The notes below the pieces were generated by a model. That model saw only the letters and a list, made by a program, of their open reading frames with translations, searched no databases and was not told where the DNA came from. A DNA stretch of 64,000 nucleotides from Terriglobia bacterium (GTDB lineage Bacteria; Acidobacteriota; Terriglobia; Acidiferrales; UBA7541), in contig JAIQFG010000009.1 in assembly GCA_020073375.1 (NCBI GenBank), positions 1 to 64,000 on the forward strand. The letters are read 5' to 3'. Positions within the stretch are counted from its first letter, which is position 1, and each line of letters opens with the position of its first letter. The position numbers and the translations under genes are program-made. This document shows positions 25,512 through 35,267 of the stretch, piece by piece.

Positions 25512-26798
25512 GTGGCGGACACGCATCGAGTTGTAATCATCGGCGGCGGTTTCGGCGGGCTGAGCGCCGCCAAGCGGCTCAAGCATGCGCCTGTCGATGT
25601 CACGCTCATCGACCGCTGCAATTACCACTTGTTCCAGCCGCTGCTCTACCAGGTTGCGACCGGCGCTCTCTCTCCCGCAAACATCGCGGCGCCGCTGCGC
25701 AATGTCCTCAAGAACCAGCGGAACACAAAAGTCCTGCTGGCAGAGGCCACGCGCATTGACGCCGAGGGCCGCCGCGTCATCCTGAGCGATGGCGAAATTC
25801 CCTACGACACACTCATCGTTGCCACCGGCTCATCCCACCAGTATTTCGGGCACGACGAGTGGGAAAAATTCGCGCCCGGCCTCAAAACAGTCGAGGACGC
25901 CACCGACATGCGCCGCCGGATTTTGCTGGCGTTTGAGACCGCCGAGCGCGAACCGGACGCAGCGAAATGCGCCGCCTGGATGACGTTCGTCGTGGTCGGT
26001 GGCGGTCCCACGGGCGTGGAATTGGCGGGCACGCTCGGCGAAATCGCGCACGACACGCTCAAGCACGATTTCCGCAAGATTAACCCGTCGCAAGCCAGAA
26101 TTCTTCTCGTCGAGGCGACCGACCGCGTGCTCCCTCCGTTTCCGCCGCCGCTTTCCGAGGCCGCCCGAAAGATGCTCACGCGCCTTGGCGTCACGGTTCG
26201 CACCGGCGCCATGGTCATGAATATCGAGGACGGGGCAGTGACCATCCGCGAAGGCGAGCGCACCGAAACAATTCCCACCCGCACGATTCTCTGGGCGGCC
26301 GGCGTTCTCGCCTCGCCCCTCGGCCGCATGCTGGCCCAGCAAGCAGGCGCCACGCTCGATAAAGTGGGCCGCGTCGTCGTCGAGCCAGACCTCACGGTCC
26401 CCGGTCATTCCGAAATTTTCGTGGTCGGCGACCTTGCCAACTTCAGCCACCAAACGGGAAAGCCGCTCCCCGGAGTAGCGCCGCCCGCCATTCAAGCCGG
26501 GCGCTACGTGGCGGAGACGATCGAGCGGCGCATCAGCGGGAAACAAATCGCGCCGTTTCACTATTTTGATCACGGAAATCTCGCGACGATCGGCCGCGCC
26601 GCGGCCGTCGCGGATCTGGGATGGCTTCGTCTTTGCGGTTTTCCGGCATGGGTGATCTGGCTGTTCATTCACCTGCTCAACATCGTCGAATTCCAGAACC
26701 GGCTGCTCGTGCTCGTGCAATGGGCCTGGCTCTACTTCACCCGCGACCGTTCCGCCCGCTTGATTACGGGAAAAAATCCGCTTCCGCTCGATCTGTAG
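25512..26798 (+). CDS. ndh: Type II NADH dehydrogenase (NDH-2)
   Basis: The 428-residue flavoprotein transfers electrons from NADH to quinone without pumping protons. The FAD-binding GGGFGGLSAA is at residues 11-20, and the NADH-binding VVGGGPTGVELAG is near residues 160-172. A second FAD contact is FVVGDLA near residue 300. The quinone-side C-terminal helix block (WVIWLFIHLLNIVEFQNR) attaches it to the membrane. GTG 25512 is used as start, preceded by a G-rich site. It is monocistronic and flanked by repeats. Confidence 0.95.
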   Translation: MADTHRVVIIGGGFGGLSAAKRLKHAPVDVTLIDRCNYHLFQPLLYQVATGALSPANIAAPLRNVLKNQRNTKVLLAEATRIDAEGRRVILSDGEIPYDTLIVATGSSHQYFGHDEWEKFAPGLKTVEDATDMRRRILLAFETAEREPDAAKCAAWMTFVVVGGGPTGVELAGTLGEIAHDTLKHDFRKINPSQARILLVEATDRVLPPFPPPLSEAARKMLTRLGVTVRTGAMVMNIEDGAVTIREGERTETIPTRTILWAAGVLASPLGRMLAQQAGATLDKVGRVVVEPDLTVPGHSEIFVVGDLANFSHQTGKPLPGVAPPAIQAGRYVAETIERRISGKQIAPFHYFDHGNLATIGRAAAVADLGWLRLCGFPAWVIWLFIHLLNIVEFQNRLLVLVQWAWLYFTRDRSARLITGKNPLPLDL

Positions 26799-26802
26799 GC
26801 CA

Positions 26803-26903
26803 GTAGCACGGCCACTCTTGGCTGTGTGTTTTCTTCGATTGCAGTTAGGTTGTCGCCTTAAGTGCAAATTACAAAACCACATAGCCAGGAGTGGCTGTGC
26901 TAC
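26803..26903. repeat. GTAG...CTAC doublet, family D, after ndh
   Basis: GTAGCACGGCCACTCTTGGC and the inverted arm ending GTGGCTGTGCTAC are about 55 bp apart, starting 4 nt after the ndh stop codon. Each arm is followed on the inside by GTGTGTTTTC or GTGGTTTTG, as in terminators. Confidence 0.85.
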
Positions 26904-26941
26904 CAAAACCGGCCCCGCATAGATTTCTTCAGCAAGCTAGT

Positions 26942-27006
26942 GTAGCGCCCGCCTTCAGGTGGGCACGTATGGGCCGGGCACATGCCCGCCTGAAGGCGGG
27001 CGCTAC
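26942..27006. repeat. GTAG...CTAC doublet, family C
   Basis: GTAGCGCCCGCCTTCAGG and the inverted GCCTGAAGGCGGGCGCTAC. It is 13 nt from the stop of the leftward alpha/beta hydrolase gene. Confidence 0.85.
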
Positions 27007-27018
27007 ATCCAGCAACTT

Positions 27019-28215
27019 TTAGCGAACGTTCTTCTCCAGCCAGCCCATGAAATATTTCGCGATCCCCGCGCTGTTTTTTTCCGACATCATCTGATGCCCG
27101 TTGCCCGGCAGCCCCACGTCTTCCAGATTCACGTACGTGGTCTTCACGCCCGCCTGATTCAGCCACTTCGCCGTGCAATGCGAGTACGGATGGTGATAAC
27201 TCGCTTCTCCGGCCACGTTCAGCACCGGAATTCCCTCAAGGTTTGCCAGCTTGTGCGCCGGCTCCTGTTGCACCCAGCAGGGAATCAGGTCCGGGCCATC
27301 CGCCTTTTCCTGCCGCACGGGATGCAATTCCGCCGGATCGCTCACCGGCGGATCGTAGCGCAGCGGAAAATTCGACAGCCCCCACAGGCGGCCGGGACCG
27401 CTCCTGCCGCGTTCCGCCTCTTCGATCGGCGGCGCAACCGGCTCGGCCGCGATGACGCCTTTCACCAGCTTCGGCCGCATGTCCGCGGCGTTCCATCCCG
27501 ATGGCGCAACGCCAGAGTGCAGCAGCAGGATCACTGGCTTGCCAATCAGATCCAGCAATTCCGCGATGTCGTCGGCAGCGACCTTTGGCAGGTCCGCGGC
27601 AGTCGGCGTCTGCGTGTCGGTCTTTGCGTAGTAATCGAAAATGGGATCGCCCATCTTGCCTTTCGTCGGTCCGTCGCCGGGCCACTGCGTGTGCTTGGTC
27701 CACTGCGGCCAGGTGCTTTCCGGCGTGGCCGGCGGGCGCCCGCTCGACCACACTTCCTCCATCAGCGATCCGGTGCGCGGCGGAAGCAAGTCGCCGTCGA
27801 CTCCCGGCACATACGCCGATCGCCCGTACCCCGGAAGATCGAGCATGTACACGGTGTATCCGTTGTTCACGAAATCGTAGGCCCAGCCCGGCCGCCCGTC
27901 CGGCGTCATCAATAGCGCCACGTTCGTTTGCCCGCCGCCCGATTGCACGAAGACGATGGGATACTTGTAGCGGACCACTTTTGGCACCCACACTTCCACG
28001 TACATCGCGCCGCGCATTTCTTCCTTACCCGCGCCGCCCACCCACTTTCCGCCCACATAAAAATGTCCCTGCCGGGCAATCTTGGCCGTGGAAAACGTCG
28101 GCACCGATTTCAGCGGCATGTCCACTTTCTCGTTCTGGGCGTTTGCTGGGAATTTTCCCCCGGCAAGAATCGCAGCCAGAGTAATCAGCAGTGCAGTCGA
28201 AATCCTAATTTTCAT
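27019..28215 (-). CDS. Exported alpha/beta-hydrolase fold protein
   Basis: The 398-residue protein has a signal peptide (residues 1-27, cut near ANAQ). An alpha/beta-hydrolase core follows: YPIVFVQSGGGQ (oxyanion-side strand), LDLPGYGRSAY, nucleophile-elbow-like LLLHSGVAPSGW and a late GNGHQMMSEK that can supply the histidine. The elbow HSGVA differs from the canonical GxSxG, so catalysis should not be assumed. The substrate is unknown. It should be periplasmic. Confidence 0.82.
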   Translation of the reverse strand: MKIRISTALLITLAAILAGGKFPANAQNEKVDMPLKSVPTFSTAKIARQGHFYVGGKWVGGAGKEEMRGAMYVEVWVPKVVRYKYPIVFVQSGGGQTNVALLMTPDGRPGWAYDFVNNGYTVYMLDLPGYGRSAYVPGVDGDLLPPRTGSLMEEVWSSGRPPATPESTWPQWTKHTQWPGDGPTKGKMGDPIFDYYAKTDTQTPTAADLPKVAADDIAELLDLIGKPVILLLHSGVAPSGWNAADMRPKLVKGVIAAEPVAPPIEEAERGRSGPGRLWGLSNFPLRYDPPVSDPAELHPVRQEKADGPDLIPCWVQQEPAHKLANLEGIPVLNVAGEASYHHPYSHCTAKWLNQAGVKTTYVNLEDVGLPGNGHQMMSEKNSAGIAKYFMGWLEKNVR

Positions 28216-28330
28216 CGCATCTCTCCCTGTCGGATGGTTCCGGGGCTTCCCTTTTTTTGATTTTCAGGACAAATTCGTGCTTCGTTCACTTATAGCGTAG
28301 GGCAAATCATTGTCAAGGGATTACGCTTTG

Positions 28331-28411
28331 GTAGGATAGACACTCTTGTCTGTCCGGTTTGCTGGCCGGCGATGAGAATCTAAACCGGACAGACAGGAGT
28401 GTCTGTCCTGC
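28331..28411. repeat. GTAG doublet, family E (GACAGACACTC)
   Basis: GTAGGATAGACACTCTTGTC and the inverted arm GACAGGAGTGTCTGTCCTGC are about 35 bp apart. The right end reads CTGC instead of CTAC. Confidence 0.8.
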
Positions 28412-28537
28412 AAAACCGCCCCGACCCCTGCTTGACTTGGGAACAAAATCTATTTATGACCTACACGTGTAAACTAAAGCTCACAATCATTCCGCCAGTT
28501 GAAAAAGACGCGGCAGCAAACAGGAGACCCATCCGTT

Positions 28538-30079
28538 ATGACGCAAATTCCGGCAAGTGGCGCTCCAACAGATACCGCGGCGCCCGCCAATGATCTGTTG
28601 AACGGTTCCAGTTATCTGGCGAGTCTTTCGGATGCCCGCCAGGTCTATCTCTACGGCGAGCGCGTCAAGGATGTCACCCGTCATCCCGGCTTCCGCAATT
28701 CCTGCCGCTCCATCGCCCGCTTGTATGATGCGCTGCACGATCCCAAGCACAGGGACACCCTCACAGGCATCGACCGCTCCGGCCGCCGCACTCACAAATT
28801 CTTCATGCCCAGCTACACCGCGCAGGAGCTGCTGGGAGCGCGCGACGCCATCGTCGACTGGGCGCGCCTGACCTACGGATTCATGGGCCGCACGCCCGAC
28901 TACAAAGCGGCGCTCATGGCCAGCCTCGATTCGCAGCCTGAGTTCTACGCGCCCTTCGAGGAAAACGCGCGCAAATGGTACGCGCGCTATTCCTCGCAGT
29001 GTCTTTTCCTGAACCACTGCCTCATCAATCCACCGGTCGACCGCAATCGCCCCGCGCACGAAGTCGGCGACGTCTTTGTCCATGTGGTGAAGGAGCAGGA
29101 TGGCGGCATCGTCGTCAGCGGAGCAAAGACACTTGGCACCGGATCGGCCATGACCCACGCCACGTTCGTCGCCCAGAACAGCGCCACCACGCTCGACAAG
29201 GAAAAAGCCAAGGATTTCGCGCTAGTTTTTATTGCCCCTCTCGACACTCCCGGATCCCGGCTGCTCTGCCGGCCCTCGTACGAAGGCAACGCCAAAAGCC
29301 CGTTCGACAATCCTCTTTCCAGCCGCTTCGATGAAAATGACGCGGTGCTGCTGTTCGACAACGCCTTCATCCCCTGGGAAAACGTTCTCGTCTATCGTGA
29401 TCCCGAGCGCGCCAACTCCTTCTTCCGCCACTCGCGTTTCGTGAATCGCTACACGCTGCAATCCGCGTCGCGCCTCGCGGTCAAACTCGACTTCATGTGC
29501 GGACTTTTCGCGCGCGCCATCGAGGCCAACGGCACCGACACGTTCCGCGGCGTGCAGGCCGCCATGGGCGAAATTCTCGCCTGGAGAAATCTGATCTGGG
29601 GCATTACCGCCGCAATGTGCCTCGATCCCGAACCCGCCCCCGGCGGCGCGGTCGTCCCCAAGCAGGAATACGCGTACACGCTGCGCGTGTTCGGCTCTCA
29701 AGCCTGGCCTGCAATCCGCTATCTGTTTGAAAAAAATCTGGCCGTCAGCCTGCTCATGACGCCTTCCAGCTACAAAGATTTGCAGAACGAGGAACTGCAG
29801 CCGCTGATCGAAAAATATTATCGCGGCTCCTCCTCCACCGCCGCCGACCGCATCAAGCTGTTCAAGCTCATCTGGGACGCCATCGGCTCGGAATTCGGCG
29901 CCCGCCACGAACTCTACGAAATCAATTATTCCGGCAACCACGATCAAATCCGCCTCGACGTCCTCACCGGCGCGCGCTCCAGCGGAATCCTCGACCGCTG
30001 CATCGCCCTCACCGAGCAATGCATGTCCGAATACGACGTGAACGGCTGGAAAGATTCCACCTGGGTCTGGGACAAGTAG
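28538..30079 (+). CDS. 4-hydroxyphenylacetate 3-hydroxylase (HpaB) family flavin monooxygenase
   Basis: The 513-residue protein belongs to the two-component, FADH2-using HpaB family that ortho-hydroxylates phenols. It has the acyl-CoA-dehydrogenase-like fold: an N-terminal helical domain with GRRTHKFFMPSYTAQEL, a middle beta domain (GGIVVSGAKTLGTGSAMTH) and a C-terminal helical domain. The last ends in EFGARHELYEINYSGNHDQI, a family hallmark. The ATG at 28538 follows CAGGAGA. The enzyme needs a separate flavin reductase; one is encoded at 36632. The stop TAG lies in the GTAG of a family F repeat. The true substrate is not determinable. Confidence 0.9.
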   Translation: MTQIPASGAPTDTAAPANDLLNGSSYLASLSDARQVYLYGERVKDVTRHPGFRNSCRSIARLYDALHDPKHRDTLTGIDRSGRRTHKFFMPSYTAQELLGARDAIVDWARLTYGFMGRTPDYKAALMASLDSQPEFYAPFEENARKWYARYSSQCLFLNHCLINPPVDRNRPAHEVGDVFVHVVKEQDGGIVVSGAKTLGTGSAMTHATFVAQNSATTLDKEKAKDFALVFIAPLDTPGSRLLCRPSYEGNAKSPFDNPLSSRFDENDAVLLFDNAFIPWENVLVYRDPERANSFFRHSRFVNRYTLQSASRLAVKLDFMCGLFARAIEANGTDTFRGVQAAMGEILAWRNLIWGITAAMCLDPEPAPGGAVVPKQEYAYTLRVFGSQAWPAIRYLFEKNLAVSLLMTPSSYKDLQNEELQPLIEKYYRGSSSTAADRIKLFKLIWDAIGSEFGARHELYEINYSGNHDQIRLDVLTGARSSGILDRCIALTEQCMSEYDVNGWKDSTWVWDK

Positions 30080-30099
30080 GGGCACGGCATGCCGTGCCC
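30076..30099. repeat. Palindromic repeat, family F, containing the HpaB stop codon
   Basis: GTAGGGGCACGGCATGCC and its other half GGCATGCCGTGCCC. Bases 30077-30079 (TAG) are the HpaB stop. Confidence 0.8.
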
Positions 30100-30207
30100 G
30101 TGCGGATGTAACGTCCACCGAAATGGTCCGCGAATCAGCCGAAGAATCTCCGTTGGACCAACACACGCCCGAGCGGTGTAAAATGTCCGTTTTGGGGAGG
30201 CACTCCT

Positions 30208-31725
30208 ATGGAATTCCTAGCCGGCAGCTTATTGGAATTGATCACGCAAACGTCGACGAATCTTCCGCCCGATGTCCGAGCGGCGATGAACATCGCTGCC
30301 CGCGAAGAAACCCCGGGCACGCAATCTTCACAGGCGTTTGACATTATTTTGTCGAACATCGACATGGCCGTCGACGACACCGGCCCGATTTGCCAGGACA
30401 CCGGCATGCCCACCTTCATCGTGCACACGCCTGTGGGCGTGAATCAGATCCGCATCAAGAAAGCCATTCTGGAAGCGGTCGCCGAAGCCACGCGCCTCGG
30501 TAAACTGCGCCCCAACTCCGTTGACTCCCTCACCGGAAAAAACAGCGGGAACAATCTGGGCGAGGAAACCCCCGTCATTCATTTTCATCAATGGGAAGAA
30601 GACGACGTTGAGGTCAAGCTGATCCTCAAGGGCGGCGGCTGCGAAAATAAGAACATCCAGTATTCCGTCCCCTGCACGCTGGATCACTTGGGCCGCGCCG
30701 ACCGCAACCTCGAAGGCGTCCGCAAATGCATCCTGCACGCCGTGTGGCAGGCGCAAGGCCAGGGATGCGCGCCCGGCGCGCTCGGCGTGTGCATCGGCAG
30801 CGATCGCGCGCACGGCTACGATCTGGCCAAGGAGCAACTCTTCCGGACGCTCGATGATGTGAATCCCAATCCCACGCTGGCAAAGCTCGAAGCGGAAATC
30901 ATGGACGAGGCCAACAAACTGGGCGTGGGCGCGATGGGCTTCGGCGGCAACTCCTCGCTGATCGGCTGCAAAATCACTGCCGCGAACCGCCTGCCCGCGA
31001 GCTTTTTCGTTTCGGTGGCCTACGAATGCTGGGCCTTCCGCCGCCTGGGCGTGCGCCTGGACGCCGCGAACGGAGCAATCACGCAGTGGCTCTACCGCGA
31101 TCCGTCGCGACCGGTCGAGCGCATGGCTCGCGGCTCCGGCTTCGCGCTCACGGGGCGCGAAGTGATTCTCACCGCGCCCCTGACCGAAGCCCAGGTGCGC
31201 GCGCTGAAAGTCGGCGACGTCGTCCTGATCAACGGCGAAATGTATACCGGCCGCGACAACGTGCACGCTTACCTGATGAAAAACCCCCCGCCGGTCGATC
31301 TGAACGGCGCGGTGCTCTATCACTGCGGCCCGGTGATGCTTAAGCAAGGCGATCAGTGGGTAGTCAAGGCCGCCGGCCCCACCACCAGCATCCGCGAAGA
31401 ACCCTATCAGGCCCACGTCATCAAGAATTACGGCGTGCGCGCCGTGATCGGCAAGGGCGGCATGGGCGCGAAGACCTTGGCCGCGCTCAAGGAATGCGGC
31501 GCCGTGTACCTGAACGGCATTGGCGGCGCCGCGCAATACTACGCGCGCACCGTCGAAAAAGTTCTCGGCGTCGAACTCATGGAATTCGGCATTCCCGAAG
31601 CTATGTGGCACTTGCGCGTGAACAATTTCGCCGCCATCGTCACCATGGACGCCCACGGCAACAGCCTCCACGCCGACGTGGAAAGAGCCACCGGCGAAGC
31701 CCTGGAAACGCTGCAGAAAGTTTGA
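30208..31725 (+). CDS. Class I fumarate hydratase (4Fe-4S type)
   Basis: The 505-residue protein interconverts fumarate and malate in the TCA cycle with an oxygen-labile 4Fe-4S cluster. Alpha and beta domains are fused: the alpha domain (about residues 1-280) has CQDTGMPTF, GGGCENKN and SSLIGCK, whose cysteines fit cluster ligands. The beta domain has GSGFALTGREV, GKGGM and YLNGIGGAAQYYA. The start follows GGGGAGG. Related enzymes can hydrate other dicarboxylates. It is monocistronic. Confidence 0.95.
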   Translation: MEFLAGSLLELITQTSTNLPPDVRAAMNIAAREETPGTQSSQAFDIILSNIDMAVDDTGPICQDTGMPTFIVHTPVGVNQIRIKKAILEAVAEATRLGKLRPNSVDSLTGKNSGNNLGEETPVIHFHQWEEDDVEVKLILKGGGCENKNIQYSVPCTLDHLGRADRNLEGVRKCILHAVWQAQGQGCAPGALGVCIGSDRAHGYDLAKEQLFRTLDDVNPNPTLAKLEAEIMDEANKLGVGAMGFGGNSSLIGCKITAANRLPASFFVSVAYECWAFRRLGVRLDAANGAITQWLYRDPSRPVERMARGSGFALTGREVILTAPLTEAQVRALKVGDVVLINGEMYTGRDNVHAYLMKNPPPVDLNGAVLYHCGPVMLKQGDQWVVKAAGPTTSIREEPYQAHVIKNYGVRAVIGKGGMGAKTLAALKECGAVYLNGIGGAAQYYARTVEKVLGVELMEFGIPEAMWHLRVNNFAAIVTMDAHGNSLHADVERATGEALETLQKV

Positions 31726-31769
31726 GCGCGCTCTATTTTTGCGGTGCAGGCGGCCCGTGACAAGGTTTT

Positions 31770-31846
31770 GTAGCGCCGGCGTCTCGCCGGCAGTTTTTGC
31801 GCTGTGTGCCGAATTTGCGAACTTGCCGGCGGGACGCCGGCGCTAC
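31770..31846. repeat. GTAG...CTAC doublet, family A (GCGCCGGCGTCTCGCCGGC)
   Basis: GTAGCGCCGGCGTCTCGCCG and the inverted arm CGGGACGCCGGCGCTAC are about 30 bp apart. The left arm is followed by AGTTTTTG. Confidence 0.88.
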
Positions 31847-31948
31847 GAAAATCTCAAGATCCACAACAAACGAAATAACATCAGATCCACCTCAACGGAA
31901 CGACGCGACCATCACTGGCACGACCGCAATTCGCCTAGGAGAGAAGAC

Positions 31949-33358
31949 ATGAACGCATTTCGGGCCGGGAATCGTCAATTCCCGCACGCACTGACGCTTC
32001 AAATCCCATTGGTCGCCGCGCTCGCTTGTTTTTTATCAGCTCCCGGTCTTGCGCAATCCGATCCCGCCGAGCCCCCGCAAGCCCATCCAGCGCCGAAACT
32101 TCTGGCTCGCCCGGGAAGACCCGTCGCTCGCCAGGAAGTCGATGAAAAATCCATGCGCGCCCTGATCGAGCAGCTCGTCGCCTGCGGCACGCGCCATTCG
32201 CTTTCTTCGTGGGGCGATCCCGCCCGCGGCGCGGGATGCGCGCGCGACCATATCCTCGCGCGCCTCCAGGAAATTAATAAGCAATCCGGCGAAAAACTGA
32301 AAATCGTCAACGACAAGTTCGAGACCACCGGCCCCAGAACCGGCAACAAACCGGTCCCCATGGAGAATATCTACGCGGTTCTCGCCGGCTCCGATCCCGC
32401 GCTCGCAAAAACCGTCTTCATCGTTTCCGGCCATTTCGACAGCCGCAATTCCGACCCCCTGGATCCGACGATGGACGCGCCCGGCGCCGATGACGACGCT
32501 TCGGGCGTAGCCGTCAGCATGGAATGCGCGCGCCTGCTGAGCCGCGCGGGCGCCGCCGGCCACGGCCCTTATCGCGCCACGCTTTTGTTCGCCGCCATTT
32601 CCGGCGAAGAACAAGGCCTGCTCGGCAGTTCGCGCATGCTCGAATGGGTCCAGCAGCAGGGATATACCATCGGCGGGATGCTCGATAACGATATCGTCGG
32701 CTCGGACCCTGCCGCCGGCGCGCCGCATCGCGTGCGATTGTTTTCCGGCAGCGGAGAAATGGACGATAGCGACTCGCCCTCGCGGGAACTGGCCCGCGCC
32801 ATCGAGGAGATCGCGGGCGAAACGAACATCCGCATGATCTTCAACGTCGACCGCCTGGGCCGCGGCGGCGATCACTACGTTTTCTACAAGGCAGGCCAGC
32901 CCGGCGTGCGCTTCACCGAGCCGCTCGAGGATTACCGCCACCAGCATCAAACCCTGCGCACCGAAAACGGCGTCGAGTACGGCGACCAGATGAAATATCT
33001 GAATTTCACGTTCATGGGCAACGTCGCGCGCGACAACGCTGAGGCCTTGCGCCAGTTGTCCCTGGCTCCCGCACCACCCTCCCAGCTGAAGCTCAGCGGA
33101 GGCGTCACCCCGGATGCAAAGCTCGATTGGACCGCGCCGGAGGACCCTGAGCGAGCCGGTTTTGAAATTCTTTGGCGCGAAACCACCAGTCCGCGATGGC
33201 GGGTCTATGATTTTCCCGCGGCCACAGCGGAATTCGTATTGAAAAGCGTCTCCACCGACAACCATTTCTTTGCCGTCCGCTCAGTCGGAAAAAATGGCGC
33301 CCGCTCCGTCGCCGTCCCCACCGACACAGGACGCAGATTGCCCCCCGGCCGCCAGTAG
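31949..33358 (+). CDS. Secreted M28-family zinc aminopeptidase-like protein
   Basis: From ATG 31949 (after TAGGAGAG) the protein has 469 residues. A signal peptide ends near GLAQSD (about residue 32). The M28 catalytic domain shows the zinc ligands and general base in order: H in GHFDSR, D in GADDDASG, EE in ISGEEQGLLGS and D in DNDIVGSDP. The C-terminal ~85 residues resemble a fibronectin III-like beta domain (GFEILWRET). It probably degrades peptides outside the cytoplasm. The TAG stop lies in the GTAG of a family B repeat. Confidence 0.92.
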   Translation: MNAFRAGNRQFPHALTLQIPLVAALACFLSAPGLAQSDPAEPPQAHPAPKLLARPGRPVARQEVDEKSMRALIEQLVACGTRHSLSSWGDPARGAGCARDHILARLQEINKQSGEKLKIVNDKFETTGPRTGNKPVPMENIYAVLAGSDPALAKTVFIVSGHFDSRNSDPLDPTMDAPGADDDASGVAVSMECARLLSRAGAAGHGPYRATLLFAAISGEEQGLLGSSRMLEWVQQQGYTIGGMLDNDIVGSDPAAGAPHRVRLFSGSGEMDDSDSPSRELARAIEEIAGETNIRMIFNVDRLGRGGDHYVFYKAGQPGVRFTEPLEDYRHQHQTLRTENGVEYGDQMKYLNFTFMGNVARDNAEALRQLSLAPAPPSQLKLSGGVTPDAKLDWTAPEDPERAGFEILWRETTSPRWRVYDFPAATAEFVLKSVSTDNHFFAVRSVGKNGARSVAVPTDTGRRLPPGRQ

Positions 33359-33453
33359 GGCAGGCTTCAGCCTGTCGATTTTTGAATTACGTTTGAGAAA
33401 ATACCTCGTTGAATTGTAGCGAAGAAAACCCCACAGGCTGAAGCCTGTCCTAC
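33355..33453. repeat. GTAG...CTAC doublet, family B, containing two stop codons
   Basis: GTAGGGCAGGCTTCAGCCTG and the inverted arm ending AGGCTGAAGCCTGTCCTAC are about 55 bp apart. The left GTAG holds the M28 stop (33356-33358) and the right CTAC holds the ggt stop (33450-33452). Both hairpins are followed inward by T runs (CGATTTTTG; GGGGTTTTC). Confidence 0.92.
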
Positions 33454-35159
33454 TTGATCCACTCCTTAATCACCAACTCCGGCACCGCCGCCCCATCCTT
33501 GCGCGGATCGCTCGCCCCATAATTTACGCCCGCCGCATAATCGCGCATCACCGCCTGGCCTCCGCCAAACGCATCCGAAAATCCGTTGTGCATCGTCAGC
33601 ACGTGCCCCTTGGCCGTCAGTTCCGCCCGCACGTTCCCAGGCACGCGATTCTCCAGCTCCACGTCGCATCCGCCGAACGTGCGCTTGGTAAACCGCGCCG
33701 TTTCCATCGCCGCCTGAATGTTCTGATTGAAATCCACGATGTGCGAAACGAATTGCGCGTGCGCCTGCGCCTGGTTCCATCCCCCCATGATGCCGAACGC
33801 GATCCGCGTCTGGTCCTTCTCCATGAACGCGGGAATGATCGTGTGCAGCGGCCGCTTGTGACCGGCGATCGCATTCGGGGAATCCTTGTCCATATTGAAC
33901 AGCGCTCCGCGATCGTGGAGCGGGAACCCCGTTCCGGCGGCGACCAGTCCCGATCCGAACTCGTCGTAATTCGATTCGATCAGCGAAACCATGTTCCCGT
34001 CGCGATCCACCACACTCAGGTAAGTCGTATCTCCCGCGTCCGGCACCGGGGTCCCCGGCGCGACTTCGCATTTCGCGTGGTCCGGATCGATCAGTTTCGC
34101 GCGCTCGGCGGCGTACGCCTTCGACAGCATTCCGCTCACCGGCATCTTGTTCATTTTCGGATCGGCGATGTAGCGCAGCACGTCCGCATACGCCAGCTTC
34201 TTCGCTTCGATCTGGATATGGAGCGCCTGCGTGGAATTTAATCCCATCTTATGCAGATCGAACTGCTCCATCAGGTTCAGCATTTCCAGCGCGCCGATCC
34301 CCTGCACGTTCGGCGGCAATTCCAGAACCGTCCATCCGCGATACGTTGTGGAAATAGGCTCGACCCATTCGCTGGAATAATCGGCAAAATCCTTCGCGGT
34401 GAACGAACCCCCATGCTGCGCCGAAAGTTCCAGCAGGCTTTTGGCAATCGGCCCCTTGTAAAAGGCGTCGCGCCCACCCGCCGCGATCTGCCGCAGCGAC
34501 CATGCCAGGTCGGGATTATGCATCACCTCGCCCACGCGCGGCGGCCGGTCATTGATCAGAAATGTTTTCGCCGCAGCTTCCGAATTGCGCAGCAGGTCAG
34601 CGTCTTTCGCGAAGTGCAGCGCGATCCACTCCGTCACCGGATAGCCGTCGTCTGCAATTTGAATCGCCGGCGCAAGCACTTCGTTCAATTTTTTCTTTCC
34701 AAACCGGTCCAGAAGTTTCTGCCACCCGTCCACCGCGCCCGGCACAGTGGCCGATTCGATCCCGCGCACCGGCACCTCCTGCAACCCCTTCTGCCGCAGC
34801 CGGTCGATCGACTGCGCCGCCGGAGCCCACCCGCTGGCGTTGAGCCCGTAATATTTTCCGGTCTTGGCGTCGTACACGATGGCGAACAGATCCCCGCCGA
34901 TGCCGTTCCACATCGGTGCCACCACGGTCATCACTGCGTGCGCCGCTATGGCCGCGTCCACCGCGTTTCCCCCGCGCTCCAGAACCGCCGCACCCGCCTT
35001 CGACGCCAGCGGCGATTCGGTCGCGACGATTCCGCCCTGCGAGATCACCATCGACCGCCCCTGCCCGCGATCCTGCGCAAACACTTTGTCCTGGTTCATT
35101 TCCATGGTCAGAATTCCCGCAAACAGGAGTAACGCCAGCCGGATTGAATGTTTTCGCAT
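33450..35159 (-). CDS. ggt: Gamma-glutamyltransferase
   Basis: The 569-residue protein is made as a precursor that self-cleaves. It transfers or hydrolyses gamma-glutamyl groups, mainly from glutathione, in the periplasm. A signal peptide is at residues 1-28. The N-terminal large-subunit region carries ESPLASKAGAAVLERGGNAVDAA. The autocleavage nucleophile threonine lies in DAGDTTYLSVVD (T378/T379). The small subunit has the substrate-binding GGWNQAQAHAQ-type helix and the HTIIPAF loop. It is convergent with the M28 peptidase gene. Together they could supply amino acids from peptides. Confidence 0.96.
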   Translation of the reverse strand: MRKHSIRLALLLFAGILTMEMNQDKVFAQDRGQGRSMVISQGGIVATESPLASKAGAAVLERGGNAVDAAIAAHAVMTVVAPMWNGIGGDLFAIVYDAKTGKYYGLNASGWAPAAQSIDRLRQKGLQEVPVRGIESATVPGAVDGWQKLLDRFGKKKLNEVLAPAIQIADDGYPVTEWIALHFAKDADLLRNSEAAAKTFLINDRPPRVGEVMHNPDLAWSLRQIAAGGRDAFYKGPIAKSLLELSAQHGGSFTAKDFADYSSEWVEPISTTYRGWTVLELPPNVQGIGALEMLNLMEQFDLHKMGLNSTQALHIQIEAKKLAYADVLRYIADPKMNKMPVSGMLSKAYAAERAKLIDPDHAKCEVAPGTPVPDAGDTTYLSVVDRDGNMVSLIESNYDEFGSGLVAAGTGFPLHDRGALFNMDKDSPNAIAGHKRPLHTIIPAFMEKDQTRIAFGIMGGWNQAQAHAQFVSHIVDFNQNIQAAMETARFTKRTFGGCDVELENRVPGNVRAELTAKGHVLTMHNGFSDAFGGGQAVMRDYAAGVNYGASDPRKDGAAVPELVIKEWIK

Positions 35160-35183
35160 TGGAGAATCGTATCCTCTGGCACT

Positions 35184-35209
35184 GGTGGCACAGGCTTCAG
35201 CCTGTCCGG
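35184..35209 (+). repeat. Single arm of repeat family B (variant)
   Basis: GGTGGCACAGGCTTCAGCCTG with T run CCGGTTTTGAG. It is the same variant as the one after nrdJ and has no partner. Confidence 0.7.
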
Positions 35210-35267
35210 TTTTGAGTTTCTGCAGCCCAAAATATCACGCTGGTGTGCAGCCTGCGGAGAAATTCAG

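Noticed and set aside
23185-27006. CRISPR array from the repeated palindromes
   Set aside because: Copies are dispersed inverted doublets in different intergenic gaps, not regularly spaced direct repeats, and no cas gene is present.
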